Of a stretch of DNA of 64,000 bases, positions 41,896-50,340 are shown piece after piece. The position numbers and the translations under genes were made by a program. Source of the stretch: Flaviramulus_B aquimarinus (GTDB lineage Bacteria > Bacteroidota > Bacteroidia > Flavobacteriales > Flavobacteriaceae); assembly GCF_039543205.1 (NCBI RefSeq), contig NZ_BAABJH010000002.1, forward strand, positions 62,001-126,000, written 5' to 3'. The notes beneath the pieces were generated by a model. That model saw only the letters and a program-made list of their open reading frames with translations. It was not told the DNA's origin and made no database searches. Within the stretch, counting starts at the first letter, position 1; every line of letters starts with the position of its first letter.

Positions 41896-43848
41896 AACTC
41901 GATTTAGTTTTCTAGATAACAACATTTTTAGACCCGAATAGTCTTTTACTTCTTCAAGTATATTTCTATTCGTGTCTATTTTGTTTTGTAATGTTTCTTG
42001 CTGAAACTCTTTTACCTTTTGGTCTATTAAATAACAACGTAGACTCAAAATGGTCTCGCTAACAAGTTGTGCGACACTGTGGTGTTTTTCCTTTGGAAAA
42101 ATATTCATACGGTTCCAGTCATTCAATGTGTAACGTTCATCTTCCATTAAGATCGTTGTTATTTCATTAGACATGTCTGTGTCTACAGAATTTATAAACG
42201 TTTTTAATTCAAAATCGGTATCTTGATTCAACCGATCTATTATGGTATAGTAAAGGATTTTAAACTGTGCATTGGTAAACTCCATTTCATCATCTTGCAA
42301 ATCTAAAAACACTTTTTCAAAAACTTTAGCTTGATGAATTACGGGTTCTAAAATCAACTCGCCTTTATCATTTTCTTTTAAAACCAAATCCTCAAAGTCT
42401 TCTGTTTTATTTCCATAAAGCAATAACACCTCTATAATTTTTCGTTCTAAAACATATTGAACATCAACTTTTTCAACAGGTTGTTGGTGCTTGATAACCT
42501 CAAAAGCTTTTTGCTCTTTCTGGTACTGTTTGTTTTCTTCTTGAAACTCTTTTTTATTAATTTGTGCCAGTGTACTAAACAATACATCTTCACTAATATC
42601 CATAATTCTCGCACACTCTTGAATATAGATTTCTTTTTTTATGCGATCTGGAATTTTAGAAATACTATTGACTATATCTCGAACCGTTTCGGCTTTTTTA
42701 ATAGGATCGTTTTTTGAATCTTCAAATAAAACAGATGCTTTAAATTGAATAAAATCTTTAGCATGGCTTTCTAAATACGCCGTCAACTCTTCTAGTGTAT
42801 TTTGTTTTGCAAAGCTATCTGGGTCTTCGCCTTCTGGGAAACTACAAACCTTAACGTTCATACCTTGCTCCAATATCAGATCTATACCTCGGAGTGATGC
42901 CCGCATACCTGCTGCATCACCATCAAAAAGTACAGTAATATTTTTTGTAAGTCGGTTTATCAACCTAATTTGTTCTGAGGTTAACGCCGTTCCAGAAGAA
43001 GATACCACATTTTTTATACCTGTTTGATGAAACTGAATAACATCGGTATACCCTTCAACCAAATAACAATTATCTTCTTTTGCTATGCTTTGTTTTGCAT
43101 GATAAATTCCATACAGCACTTTACTTTTATGGTAAATATCGCTCTCTGGTGAGTTTACATATTTTGCGGCTTTTTTATCGGCTATCAGAATACGACCGCC
43201 AAAACCCAATACGCGACCACTCATACTTTTTATTGGAAACATAACACGCCCCTTAAAACGGTCAAAACGCTTGTTTTCCTTAACTATAGTAAGTCCCGTT
43301 TTTGCTAAATAATCGATATTATAGCCTTGTTTTAAGGCTTCATCTGTAAAGGCCTGCCATTCATTTAATGAGTATCCTAAATCGAATTTTTTTATAGTGT
43401 CCTCTGTAAAGCTACGTTCTTTAAAATAGCTTAAACCTATGGATTTCCCTTGGTCGGTTTTATGTAGTATTTTTTGGAAATAAGTGTTTGCAAACTCACT
43501 GACCAAATACAAACTTTCGCGTTCGTTGGCTTGCTCTTTTTGTTCATTTGATTGCTCTGTTTCTTCTATTTCAATATTATATTTTTTGGCAAGGTATTTA
43601 ATGGCCTCAGGATATGTAAAATGTTCATGCTCCATTAAAAACGAAACTGCAGTTCCGCCTTTTCCTGTCGAAAAATCTTTCCAAATTTGCTTAACCGGTG
43701 ATACCATAAAACTTGGTGAACGCTCATCGCTAAACGGACTTAAACCTTTAAAGTTACTACCTGCTTTTTTAAGTTGCACAAAATCACCAATAACCTCCTC
43801 TACTCGAGCTGTTTCAAATACTTGATCTATGGATGCTGGTGATATCAA
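41890..43848 (-). CDS. dnaG: DNA primase DnaG lacking the N-terminal zinc ligands
   Basis: The protein has 652 residues. The N-terminal CHC2 domain is recognisable (SNFKGLSPFSDERSPSFMVS, then FSTGKGGTAVSF), but the four zinc ligands are replaced: Ser37, Ser40, Asp58 and Thr61 stand where Cys, His, Cys and Cys are expected. The RNA polymerase/Toprim core is normal (YLVEGYTDVIQFHQTG, VLFDGDAAGMRAS). The C-terminal helicase-binding region is present (about 450-652). It makes RNA primers for replication. I recall the same change in other Flavobacteriaceae, which suggests a lineage trait. Confidence 0.93.
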   Translation of the reverse strand: MISPASIDQVFETARVEEVIGDFVQLKKAGSNFKGLSPFSDERSPSFMVSPVKQIWKDFSTGKGGTAVSFLMEHEHFTYPEAIKYLAKKYNIEIEETEQSNEQKEQANERESLYLVSEFANTYFQKILHKTDQGKSIGLSYFKERSFTEDTIKKFDLGYSLNEWQAFTDEALKQGYNIDYLAKTGLTIVKENKRFDRFKGRVMFPIKSMSGRVLGFGGRILIADKKAAKYVNSPESDIYHKSKVLYGIYHAKQSIAKEDNCYLVEGYTDVIQFHQTGIKNVVSSSGTALTSEQIRLINRLTKNITVLFDGDAAGMRASLRGIDLILEQGMNVKVCSFPEGEDPDSFAKQNTLEELTAYLESHAKDFIQFKASVLFEDSKNDPIKKAETVRDIVNSISKIPDRIKKEIYIQECARIMDISEDVLFSTLAQINKKEFQEENKQYQKEQKAFEVIKHQQPVEKVDVQYVLERKIIEVLLLYGNKTEDFEDLVLKENDKGELILEPVIHQAKVFEKVFLDLQDDEMEFTNAQFKILYYTIIDRLNQDTDFELKTFINSVDTDMSNEITTILMEDERYTLNDWNRMNIFPKEKHHSVAQLVSETILSLRCYLIDQKVKEFQQETLQNKIDTNRNILEEVKDYSGLKMLLSRKLNRVL

Positions 43849-43943
43849 AGGCTTTAAATTTCTATGAAATATTTAGACCGTAAATGTAATACAAAATAAT
43901 ACATTTCTCAATAGTTAGCTATTAATGGCACTTTTAATTAAAT

Positions 43944-44606
43944 TCAAAAGAACTCCCTATGCTGCATTACCCTAAAATCAAAGGTGTTGAATTTAGGATT
44001 TTTAGCTTTTAGCTGTTTATAAAGTGGCATTCTGCTTATTGAAATATTTGCAGCTCCAGAACCTGAGGTTAAGGACACGGTTCTTATGCTACGCTTTGCT
44101 TTATCTGGAATAATAAATTTATGAATTCTAGGCACTTCATTAGAAACAATTTCTAATTTTAAACCATAGGTTTTTAGGTGTTTCCTAAAAAAATACTCTG
44201 GTCCGTTTTTACTGTTTCCTCCTGTAAACAATAGAGTGTCTATATTTGGATATGCTTTTAAATATCCTATAATATCTCGAAGCTTAATGGTTTTCATGCC
44301 CAAATCCGAAGCATCAATTTTATCGCGTTCTGCACTTTCAACAATATCGCAAACCCCTATTTTATTTTTAATTAAAAACGCTTTTCGCTCCTCAATAGCT
44401 TCGTTTGAATTGTTATAGCGTAAACCTAAATTATGAATCTTATCTATAAACAACCACAATGAATTGTAATAACTTCCATAACAAAAATCGACATCCTTTT
44501 CTAATAGCTTACCCGTTGAAAACCTTGGTGGCGGTAATGTACCCACAATAAGTTTTGTGGTCTCCTTTTGGATAAATGGTTTGTACGGGTGCTTATGTAC
44601 GAACAT
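43944..44606 (-). CDS. Uracil-DNA glycosylase superfamily protein
   Basis: The protein has 220 residues, soluble. The opening TKLIVGTLPPPRFSTGK and FCYGSYYNSLWLFIDK resemble motif 1 (GxxP) and the Tyr/Phe binding pocket of the UDG/MUG fold. KIGVCDIVESAERDKIDASD and DTLLFTGGNSKNG follow, and LTSGSGAANISISRM takes the place of the C-terminal Ser-Pro-Ser loop motif. Catalytic residues of known families are not all evident, so substrate and activity are uncertain. Possible DNA repair role. Confidence 0.6.
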   Translation of the reverse strand: MFVHKHPYKPFIQKETTKLIVGTLPPPRFSTGKLLEKDVDFCYGSYYNSLWLFIDKIHNLGLRYNNSNEAIEERKAFLIKNKIGVCDIVESAERDKIDASDLGMKTIKLRDIIGYLKAYPNIDTLLFTGGNSKNGPEYFFRKHLKTYGLKLEIVSNEVPRIHKFIIPDKAKRSIRTVSLTSGSGAANISISRMPLYKQLKAKNPKFNTFDFRVMQHREFF

Positions 44607-44693
44607 ATTTGAGTTGTTTTTTTACTAAAAATTCTTTATTTTATATACCATAAATGTAACGGTTTTCACTTTCGTGGAAAAAAATAATTAATT

Positions 44694-44828
44694 ATGGGAA
44701 AAGGCGATAAAAAAACAAAACGCGGTAAAATAAACCGAGGTACATTCGGTGCTAGAAGGCCTAGAGTAAAAAAAAGACGTTCTATTGAAACTAAAATTGG
44801 TATTGGCAATAAGGCCACACCTAAATAG
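44694..44828 (+). CDS. 30S ribosomal protein bTHX
   Basis: The protein has 44 residues: MGKGDKKTKRGKINRGTFGA at the start, then RRPRVKKRRSIETKIGIGNK, ending ATPK. Strongly basic, it matches the THX family (the Thermus Thx type found in Bacteroidota), which stabilises the top of the 30S head. It is easily missed because of size. It sits between two minus-strand genes. Confidence 0.92.
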   Translation: MGKGDKKTKRGKINRGTFGARRPRVKKRRSIETKIGIGNKATPK

Positions 44829-44831
44829 TGT

Positions 44832-45557
44832 TTAATTCAATTCTTTTAAGAGTTTTTCAACTTCAAGAATAGTTGCTCTGTAAAGACGTTTGTTAGGTTT
44901 TGTCATGTGACTAGACTCTGTGTAAATATCATTTAAAATGGCTTTAGCATCTTCATCTTTCTTAATATTTAGTAGAAATTTGGCTAATATGAGTCGTTCG
45001 TCATAAAAGGAATACCTTATATCAATCTGTCTTAAGTTTCTTTCTGCGTCTTCAATTTTACCAACGCGTTCAAGAGCTAATCCACATAAAAACTGTGTTC
45101 TAGATTTCTTATATTCTGGATGGTTTTTAATGTTTTCAACATATAAGATAACACTATCATTATCTTCAATACTAAAAAAAGCTTCAATTAATTGTTTTGT
45201 GGCATAAAAATTATTTTGAGATTGGTCTTCTAAAGCTTCTAAGTAATGCATAATGGCATTAGCATAATCTTTAATTTCTAAATAGGCATCGGCGAGATTA
45301 ACTCTATTTTGATAGGATTCTGAAAATTCCAATCGCTTTTCTAAATCTCTAACTTTTTTAGTCGGGTTTATAATGTGGGTGATTTCATTGGTGATTTTTT
45401 CTGCATCACGTTTATTATAAACTTGGGTGATTAAATAAATAACACAACCAATAACCGGAACAAACAAAATTAAAAACCACCAATAGTATGCATTTCTATG
45501 GGTGTATAAATGATATAAGCAATACACCTGAAGTACAATAATTAAATAATAGTGCAT
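44832..45557 (-). CDS. Membrane-anchored TPR protein
   Basis: The protein has 241 residues. Two hydrophobic segments (about 2-16 and 25-44, AYYWWFLILFVPVIGCVIYL) resemble the PLDc_N/phospholipase-like anchor. A soluble helical domain with TPR-like repeats follows (LADAYLEIKDYANAIMHYLE, FLCGLALERVGKIEDAERNL, LAKFLLNIKKDEDAKAIL). It starts 3 bp after the yaaA stop, so the pair is probably cotranscribed. Function unknown. Confidence 0.75.
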   Translation of the reverse strand: MHYYLIIVLQVYCLYHLYTHRNAYYWWFLILFVPVIGCVIYLITQVYNKRDAEKITNEITHIINPTKKVRDLEKRLEFSESYQNRVNLADAYLEIKDYANAIMHYLEALEDQSQNNFYATKQLIEAFFSIEDNDSVILYVENIKNHPEYKKSRTQFLCGLALERVGKIEDAERNLRQIDIRYSFYDERLILAKFLLNIKKDEDAKAILNDIYTESSHMTKPNKRLYRATILEVEKLLKELN

Positions 45558-45560
45558 AAA

Positions 45561-46319
45561 CTATCTTATAAAAACAAGTTCGGTTTCAGATGACATAGGC
45601 TCACTAAAGTTATAACCTTCGTAATTAAACCCTTTTAAATCATCTATGGTTTTGGCGTTTGTATCAATAACATAACGTGCCATCATACCACGAGCGGCTT
45701 TAGCGAAAAACGAAATCATTTTATACTCCCCATTTTTAAAATCTTTAAAATTGGCAGTTATTACAGGAACTTTTAAAGCTTTTACATCTAAAGCTTTAAA
45801 ATACTCGTTACTGGCTAGGTTTAAGAATAATTCATCATCCTCAAGTTCTTCATTTAAGGCTTTTGTGATGTCCTTTTTCCAGAATTCGTAAAGGTTCTTT
45901 TTTACTCCAACGGGGAGTTTTGTACCCATTTCCAAGCGGTAAGGTTGAATTAAATCTAAAGGTTTTAATAAACCATATAAGCCTGAAAGAATACGAACCG
46001 TATTTTGAGCTTTCTCTATTTTTTCTGCTGGGATAGTATAAGCATCTAAACCTCGGTATACATCACCGCTAAATGCAAAAATAGCTGGTCTTGCATTATC
46101 TTTTGTAAATGGTAATTCCCAGGACTGATTGCGTTCATAATTTAACTGCCCCAAAGCATCCGAAATACTCATGAGTTTAGATAAGCTTCTGGCCGATTTC
46201 TTTTTAAGCAATTTATTTAAACGTTCTGATTGTTTTAAAAACTGTGCTTCGCTATGTTGCGTTGTTGGCAATACGGTTTCAAAATCTAAAGATTTTGCGG
46301 GTGATAATACTAGTTTCAT
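45561..46319 (-). CDS. yaaA: Peroxide stress protein YaaA
   Basis: The protein has 252 residues (UPF0246). MKLVLSPAKSLDFE opens it; QLNYERNQSWELPF, PAIFAFSGDVYRGLDAYTI, RILSGLYGLLKPLDLIQPYR and AKAARGMMARYVIDT are the family blocks. In E. coli YaaA limits free iron and DNA damage during peroxide stress. I used the ATG at 46319; a TTG two codons earlier is less likely. A promoter -7 match lies at 46341. Confidence 0.93.
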   Translation of the reverse strand: MKLVLSPAKSLDFETVLPTTQHSEAQFLKQSERLNKLLKKKSARSLSKLMSISDALGQLNYERNQSWELPFTKDNARPAIFAFSGDVYRGLDAYTIPAEKIEKAQNTVRILSGLYGLLKPLDLIQPYRLEMGTKLPVGVKKNLYEFWKKDITKALNEELEDDELFLNLASNEYFKALDVKALKVPVITANFKDFKNGEYKMISFFAKAARGMMARYVIDTNAKTIDDLKGFNYEGYNFSEPMSSETELVFIR

Positions 46320-46340
46320 AGACAATTTACTTTTTCAATT

Positions 46341-46348
46341 CAAATTTA
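46341..46348 (-). promoter_or_regulatory. Putative yaaA promoter -7 element (TAAATTTG)
   Basis: The minus strand reads TAAATTTG (TAnnTTTG), 22 bp before the yaaA ATG. No -33 match. Confidence 0.35.
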
Positions 46349-46466
46349 CGATTACTAATTTACTTTTAAAGTTTCAGATTAGAATTATTTATGATGTGGT
46401 TTTAACACCAGTATTTCCAACTAATGTTTTTATCAAAAAAAGAAAAAAAAAAGAATCAGTTACAAA

Positions 46467-46496
46467 CAAAAAAACCAAGTATTACAACTCTTGGTT
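46467..46496 (-). terminator. Rho-independent terminator overlapping the end of rluD
   Basis: On the minus strand AACCAAG pairs with CTTGGTT around a 10-base loop and runs into seven T. The last codons and stop of rluD (46482) are part of the hairpin. Confidence 0.75.
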
Positions 46497-47516
46497 CTTG
46501 GTATAATTACGCCATTTTTCAATACACTGCTGCATATCGTCTGGGATTTCTGTATTAAACTGCATAAACTTGCCTGTTTTCGGATGTTCAAAACCCAATG
46601 TTTTAGCATGTAAAGCTTGCCTAGGCAATACTTTAAAACAGTTGTCTACAAACTGTTTGTATTTAGTAAAGGTTGTTCCTTTTAACACTTTTTCTCCACC
46701 ATAACGAGCATCATTAAACAGCGTATGCCCAATATGTTTCATATGTACACGTATTTGGTGCGTGCGCCCCGTTTCTAATTTGCAAGACACCAAAGTCACA
46801 TAGCCTAATCGCTCTAAAACTTTGTAATGGGTAATGGCAGGTTTGCCTTTTTCGGCTTCGTCTTCAAGAAAAACGGTATTTTGTAATCGGTTTTTTGGGT
46901 GTCGCCCAATATTACCTTCTACAGTACCTTCATCTTCATCCATATTACCCCAAACAATAGCTACATACTCACGTTCACTGGTTTTATTGGCAAACTGCAA
47001 GGATAAATGTGCCATAGCTTGTTCTGTTTTTGCAACCACTAAAAGTCCGCTGGTATCTTTGTCTATGCGGTGAACTAACCCTGGGCGTTCACTGGAATTA
47101 TTAGGCAAATTATCAAACCTGTAAATTAATGCGTTTATAAGTGTTCCTGAGTAATTACCATGCCCTGGATGCACTACAATACCAGCTTCTTTGTTTACAA
47201 CTAAAAGATCATCATCTTCATAAACCACATTAATATCGATATCCTCGCCTACCAATAAATTTTCAAAAGGTGGATGCGAAAACAACACTCTAATTTTATC
47301 AAAGGGTTTTACTTTGTAATTGGATTTTACAGGAACATTATTTACAAAAATACTTCCGTTTTTTGCTGCAGCTTGAATTTTGTTTCTTGTAGCATTTTCT
47401 ACAAAATTCATTAAATACTTATCAATCCTGAGTGGTGCTTGCCCTTTATCTACTGTAAAGACGTGATGCTCATAAAGATTGTCTTCGTCTGGTAATTGCG
47501 GTGTATAATCATCCAT
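46482..47516 (-). CDS. rluD: Ribosomal large subunit pseudouridine synthase RluD
   Basis: The protein has 344 residues. An N-terminal S4 domain (about 25-85, with RIDKYLMNFVENATRNKIQ) precedes the catalytic domain with HRIDKDTSGLLVVAKTEQA (catalytic Asp) and LETGRTHQIRVHMKHIGH. RluD makes pseudouridines in helix 69 of 23S rRNA. It follows the PASTA gene by 2 bp on the same strand. The RluD assignment rather than RluC rests on the S4 domain and length. Confidence 0.92.
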   Translation of the reverse strand: MDDYTPQLPDEDNLYEHHVFTVDKGQAPLRIDKYLMNFVENATRNKIQAAAKNGSIFVNNVPVKSNYKVKPFDKIRVLFSHPPFENLLVGEDIDINVVYEDDDLLVVNKEAGIVVHPGHGNYSGTLINALIYRFDNLPNNSSERPGLVHRIDKDTSGLLVVAKTEQAMAHLSLQFANKTSEREYVAIVWGNMDEDEGTVEGNIGRHPKNRLQNTVFLEDEAEKGKPAITHYKVLERLGYVTLVSCKLETGRTHQIRVHMKHIGHTLFNDARYGGEKVLKGTTFTKYKQFVDNCFKVLPRQALHAKTLGFEHPKTGKFMQFNTEIPDDMQQCIEKWRNYTKNQEL

Positions 47517-47518
47517 AA

Positions 47519-48076
47519 TTATGGTCTGTTGCCATTTCCTAGCACTAAATCTATTGTAGAGGTTTTAGCCAACTTATCACCTGCTTTAATTGTTTTTCCT
47601 TTATGGCTTAGCTTTAAAACCATGTCTTTACCAAGGTTATCAACATAAGTAATTCTACCTATTTTAAAACCTAAAGCTTCAAGTGTTGGTTTTACTTGTC
47701 TGAACGTTTTATCTATCAAACCCTCAGGAACATTCATTTTCCTATAACCCGATGGGTTGAGCGTGATGTATATTTTTCTGTTTTCCTTAACTTTTGTACC
47801 TGAAAGAGGTTCTTGTTCTATAACGGAAAACTTTGGGTAATCTGGATTGTAGTTTGCAGAATCTTGAATTTTCATAACCAAATTATTATCTTCTAATTCT
47901 AGTTGGGCTACGTTTATAGATTTTCCTTTTAGATCTGGAACTGTTTCAAAATCACCGTGATTAGTAGTTATGTTTAACCATTTCAAAATAAAAAAACATA
48001 AAACAACCACAGCTACAACAGCCAATAAAATTTGTTTAAAAAAAGTTTTACTGACAAGAAATTTTACAATGCTCAT
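47519..48076 (-). CDS. PASTA domain membrane protein
   Basis: The protein has 185 residues. One N-terminal helix (about 14-33) anchors it, then about two to three PASTA repeats follow (DFETVPDLKGKSINVAQLEL, INVAQLELEDNNLVMKIQDS, GLIDKTFRQVKPTLEALGF). PASTA modules bind muropeptides or mediate contacts. No kinase domain is present. Context is rluD downstream and ddl, a cell-wall enzyme, divergently upstream, which suggests a cell-wall role. Confidence 0.85.
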   Translation of the reverse strand: MSIVKFLVSKTFFKQILLAVVAVVVLCFFILKWLNITTNHGDFETVPDLKGKSINVAQLELEDNNLVMKIQDSANYNPDYPKFSVIEQEPLSGTKVKENRKIYITLNPSGYRKMNVPEGLIDKTFRQVKPTLEALGFKIGRITYVDNLGKDMVLKLSHKGKTIKAGDKLAKTSTIDLVLGNGNRP

Positions 48077-48096
48077 GTATAGAATTTTCGGTTAGG

Positions 48097-48104
48097 CAAA
48101 TATA
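48097..48104 (-). promoter_or_regulatory. Putative promoter -7 element (TATATTTG) of PASTA-rluD
   Basis: The minus strand reads TATATTTG, 20 bp before the ATG at 48076. No -33 match at standard spacing. Confidence 0.4.
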
Positions 48105-48257
48105 TAAAAACAGAACTGTTTTTTCTTTTGCAATATATATGATATTTTAGCCTTTAACTATTAACTAATAATAGATACGATATATTGTTGGTTTTGGACT
48201 AATACAAATTATATAGAAGGGACGCGCTTCCTAAAGGGAAAGACAAAAATAGTATCA

Positions 48258-49232
48258 ATGAAAAAAAATATTGCCATTATTATGGGCGGGTATTCTAGCG
48301 AATACAAAATCTCGCTAACAAGTGGAAATGTTGTTTTTGAAACCTTAGACACTTCAAAATACAACGCTTATCGCATCCATATCTTTAAGGATAAATGGGT
48401 GTATGTTGATACTAACAATATGGAATTCCCTATTGATAAAAATGATTTTTCGGTTAGATTCGCTGATAAAACCATATCGTTCGACTGTGTGTTTAACGCC
48501 ATACACGGATCTCCTGGCGAGGATGGTTTTATGCAAGGTTATTTTGAACTATTAAACATACCACACACCAGTTGTAACATGTATCAAGCAAGTTTAACAT
48601 TTAATAAACGGGACTGTTTAAGTGTTTTAAAGCCTTATGGTATAAAGACGGCGGAATCGTTCTACTTAAACCTGGGAGACATTATTAATGAAGACGCCAT
48701 TATTGAAAAAGTCGGTTTGCCTTGTTTTGTAAAAGCCAACAAAGCTGGAAGTAGTTTTGGCATTTCTAAAGTACATAAAAAAGAGAATTTACAAAAGGCT
48801 ATTGATGTAGCATTTAAAGAAGATAATGAAATTATTATTGAATCATTTTTAGATGGCACCGAAGTTTCTGTAGGTGTTATTACATTTAAAGGAAAAACTA
48901 AAGTGTTACCTATTACCGAAATTGTTTCTGAAAACGACTTTTTTGATTATGAAGCGAAGTATTTAGGGAAATCTCAGGAAATTACACCAGCTAGATTAAC
49001 CGCAGATCAAGAAGAAAAAGTTACTAGAGAGGCTAAAAAGGTTTACGAAGTTTTAAAAATGAAAGGGTTTAGCAGAAGTGAGTTTATTTTTAAAGATGGT
49101 GAGCCTCATTTGCTGGAAATGAATACTATTCCTGGATTGACCAGAGAAAGTATTTTACCGCAACAAGCTGCCGCTGCTAATATTTCTTTAGCTGAACTAT
49201 TTGATAATGCTATTGAGGAAGCTTTGAAATAA
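48258..49232 (+). CDS. ddl: D-alanine--D-alanine ligase
   Basis: The protein has 324 residues of the ATP-grasp family. IAIIMGGYSSEYKISLTSG opens it, NAIHGSPGEDGFMQGYF and SCNMYQASLTFNKRDC follow, and SRSEFIFKDGEPHLLEMNT (metal Glu/Asn residues) and PGLTRESILPQQA lie near the end. It makes the D-Ala-D-Ala dipeptide of peptidoglycan. Normal length. coaD follows 117 bp later. Confidence 0.96.
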   Translation: MKKNIAIIMGGYSSEYKISLTSGNVVFETLDTSKYNAYRIHIFKDKWVYVDTNNMEFPIDKNDFSVRFADKTISFDCVFNAIHGSPGEDGFMQGYFELLNIPHTSCNMYQASLTFNKRDCLSVLKPYGIKTAESFYLNLGDIINEDAIIEKVGLPCFVKANKAGSSFGISKVHKKENLQKAIDVAFKEDNEIIIESFLDGTEVSVGVITFKGKTKVLPITEIVSENDFFDYEAKYLGKSQEITPARLTADQEEKVTREAKKVYEVLKMKGFSRSEFIFKDGEPHLLEMNTIPGLTRESILPQQAAAANISLAELFDNAIEEALK

Positions 49233-49349
49233 TTTATAGTTATATTTGATATCAACTGTAATTAAATTTCCGCCGAAGTTTATCTTAAGTACCTCGACTA
49301 GAATCGACATAAACTTAAGACGAAAGCCGGGAATAACAAAAACTGACTA

Positions 49350-49805
49350 ATGAAACGAGCTTTATTTCCAGGGTCTTTTGACCCATTAACATTAGGCCAC
49401 TACGATATTATAAAACGCGGCATCACCCTTTTTGATGAAATTATAGTTGCTATTGGTGTTAATGCTGATAAAAAATATATGTTCACCCTTAATGAACGTA
49501 AAACATTTATTGAAGAGGCTTTCGCCAATGAACCTAAGGTAAAAGTGGTAACGTATAAAGGCTTAACGGTCGATTTTTGTAAAGAGATTGGTGTTGAATT
49601 TATTTTACGTGGTCTTAGAAATCCAGCAGATTTTGAATTTGAAAAAGCCATTGCTCATACCAATAGAGACCTCGCTCCTATTGAAACTGTTTTTCTTTTA
49701 ACCTCTGCAGGCACATCTTATATTGCCTCTTCTATTGTTCGTGATGTTATTAGAAATAATGGGGATTATACCAAACTAGTTCCTGATAATGTTAGAGTTA
49801 AATAG
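49350..49805 (+). CDS. coaD: Phosphopantetheine adenylyltransferase
   Basis: The protein has 151 residues. The nucleotidyltransferase motif GSFDPLTLGHYDII (HxGH variant TLGH), LRGLRNPADFEFE and YIASSIVRDVIRNNGDYTKL are characteristic. It catalyses the penultimate step of coenzyme A synthesis. Family length is about 150-160. Confidence 0.96.
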   Translation: MKRALFPGSFDPLTLGHYDIIKRGITLFDEIIVAIGVNADKKYMFTLNERKTFIEEAFANEPKVKVVTYKGLTVDFCKEIGVEFILRGLRNPADFEFEKAIAHTNRDLAPIETVFLLTSAGTSYIASSIVRDVIRNNGDYTKLVPDNVRVK

Positions 49806-49881
49806 TTTAACTTCTAACTCCTAAAATGTAACATTAATTAAATATTTTATACTAATAAGTAAATAATCTATTTAATAATTC

Positions 49882-50328
49882 ATGTACTATCAAATTACAT
49901 ATTTACTTTTTAAACTAAAACTTGTTCAACCTTCTGAAAACATAATTAACTTTTGGATGGAAAACAATCATGTTGAAAAATTAGAGTATGCTTTAGTCCA
50001 TGGAAATTACAAAACAAGAAAACGAGCTGCTGAAGCTCTAGAACATGTTGGTAAACCATCATCAATTCCTGTACTTATAAAATCTATAGATGATAAGGTG
50101 CAAAATGTATCTATTGCGGCTTTAAATGCTTTACAACGTATTGGTACAGATGATGTTCTTGTTAAAACCATAATACAAAAGCGTTTTAATTGGGCAAATA
50201 AAACACTTGAAAGCCAGGCTAAACACGAAGCTAACAAAAATAAAAAGTATAAGATTTATCGGTGGGAGCGTGCTAGCAAAAAATCGTTTGACCGGGTTAA
50301 AGAACAGCTTAAAAAACCCATGCGCTAA
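49882..50328 (+). CDS. HEAT-repeat protein
   Basis: The protein has 148 residues. The central helices (KTRKRAAEALEHVGKPSSIP then VLIKSIDDKVQNVSIAALNAL) form about two HEAT repeats, and the C-terminal 45 residues are basic (WERASKKSFDRVKEQLKKPM). No signal peptide. It lies between coaD and the convergent sulP gene. Partner unknown. Confidence 0.7.
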   Translation: MYYQITYLLFKLKLVQPSENIINFWMENNHVEKLEYALVHGNYKTRKRAAEALEHVGKPSSIPVLIKSIDDKVQNVSIAALNALQRIGTDDVLVKTIIQKRFNWANKTLESQAKHEANKNKKYKIYRWERASKKSFDRVKEQLKKPMR

Positions 50329-50340
50329 CAATTAACAATG

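Noticed and set aside
49260..49335. GC-richer stretch between ddl and coaD with partly self-complementary words (AGTTTAT, CTTAAGT, TCGA)
   Set aside because: The arms overlap and cannot form one consistent stem, and no second copy was found in the window; left unlabelled.
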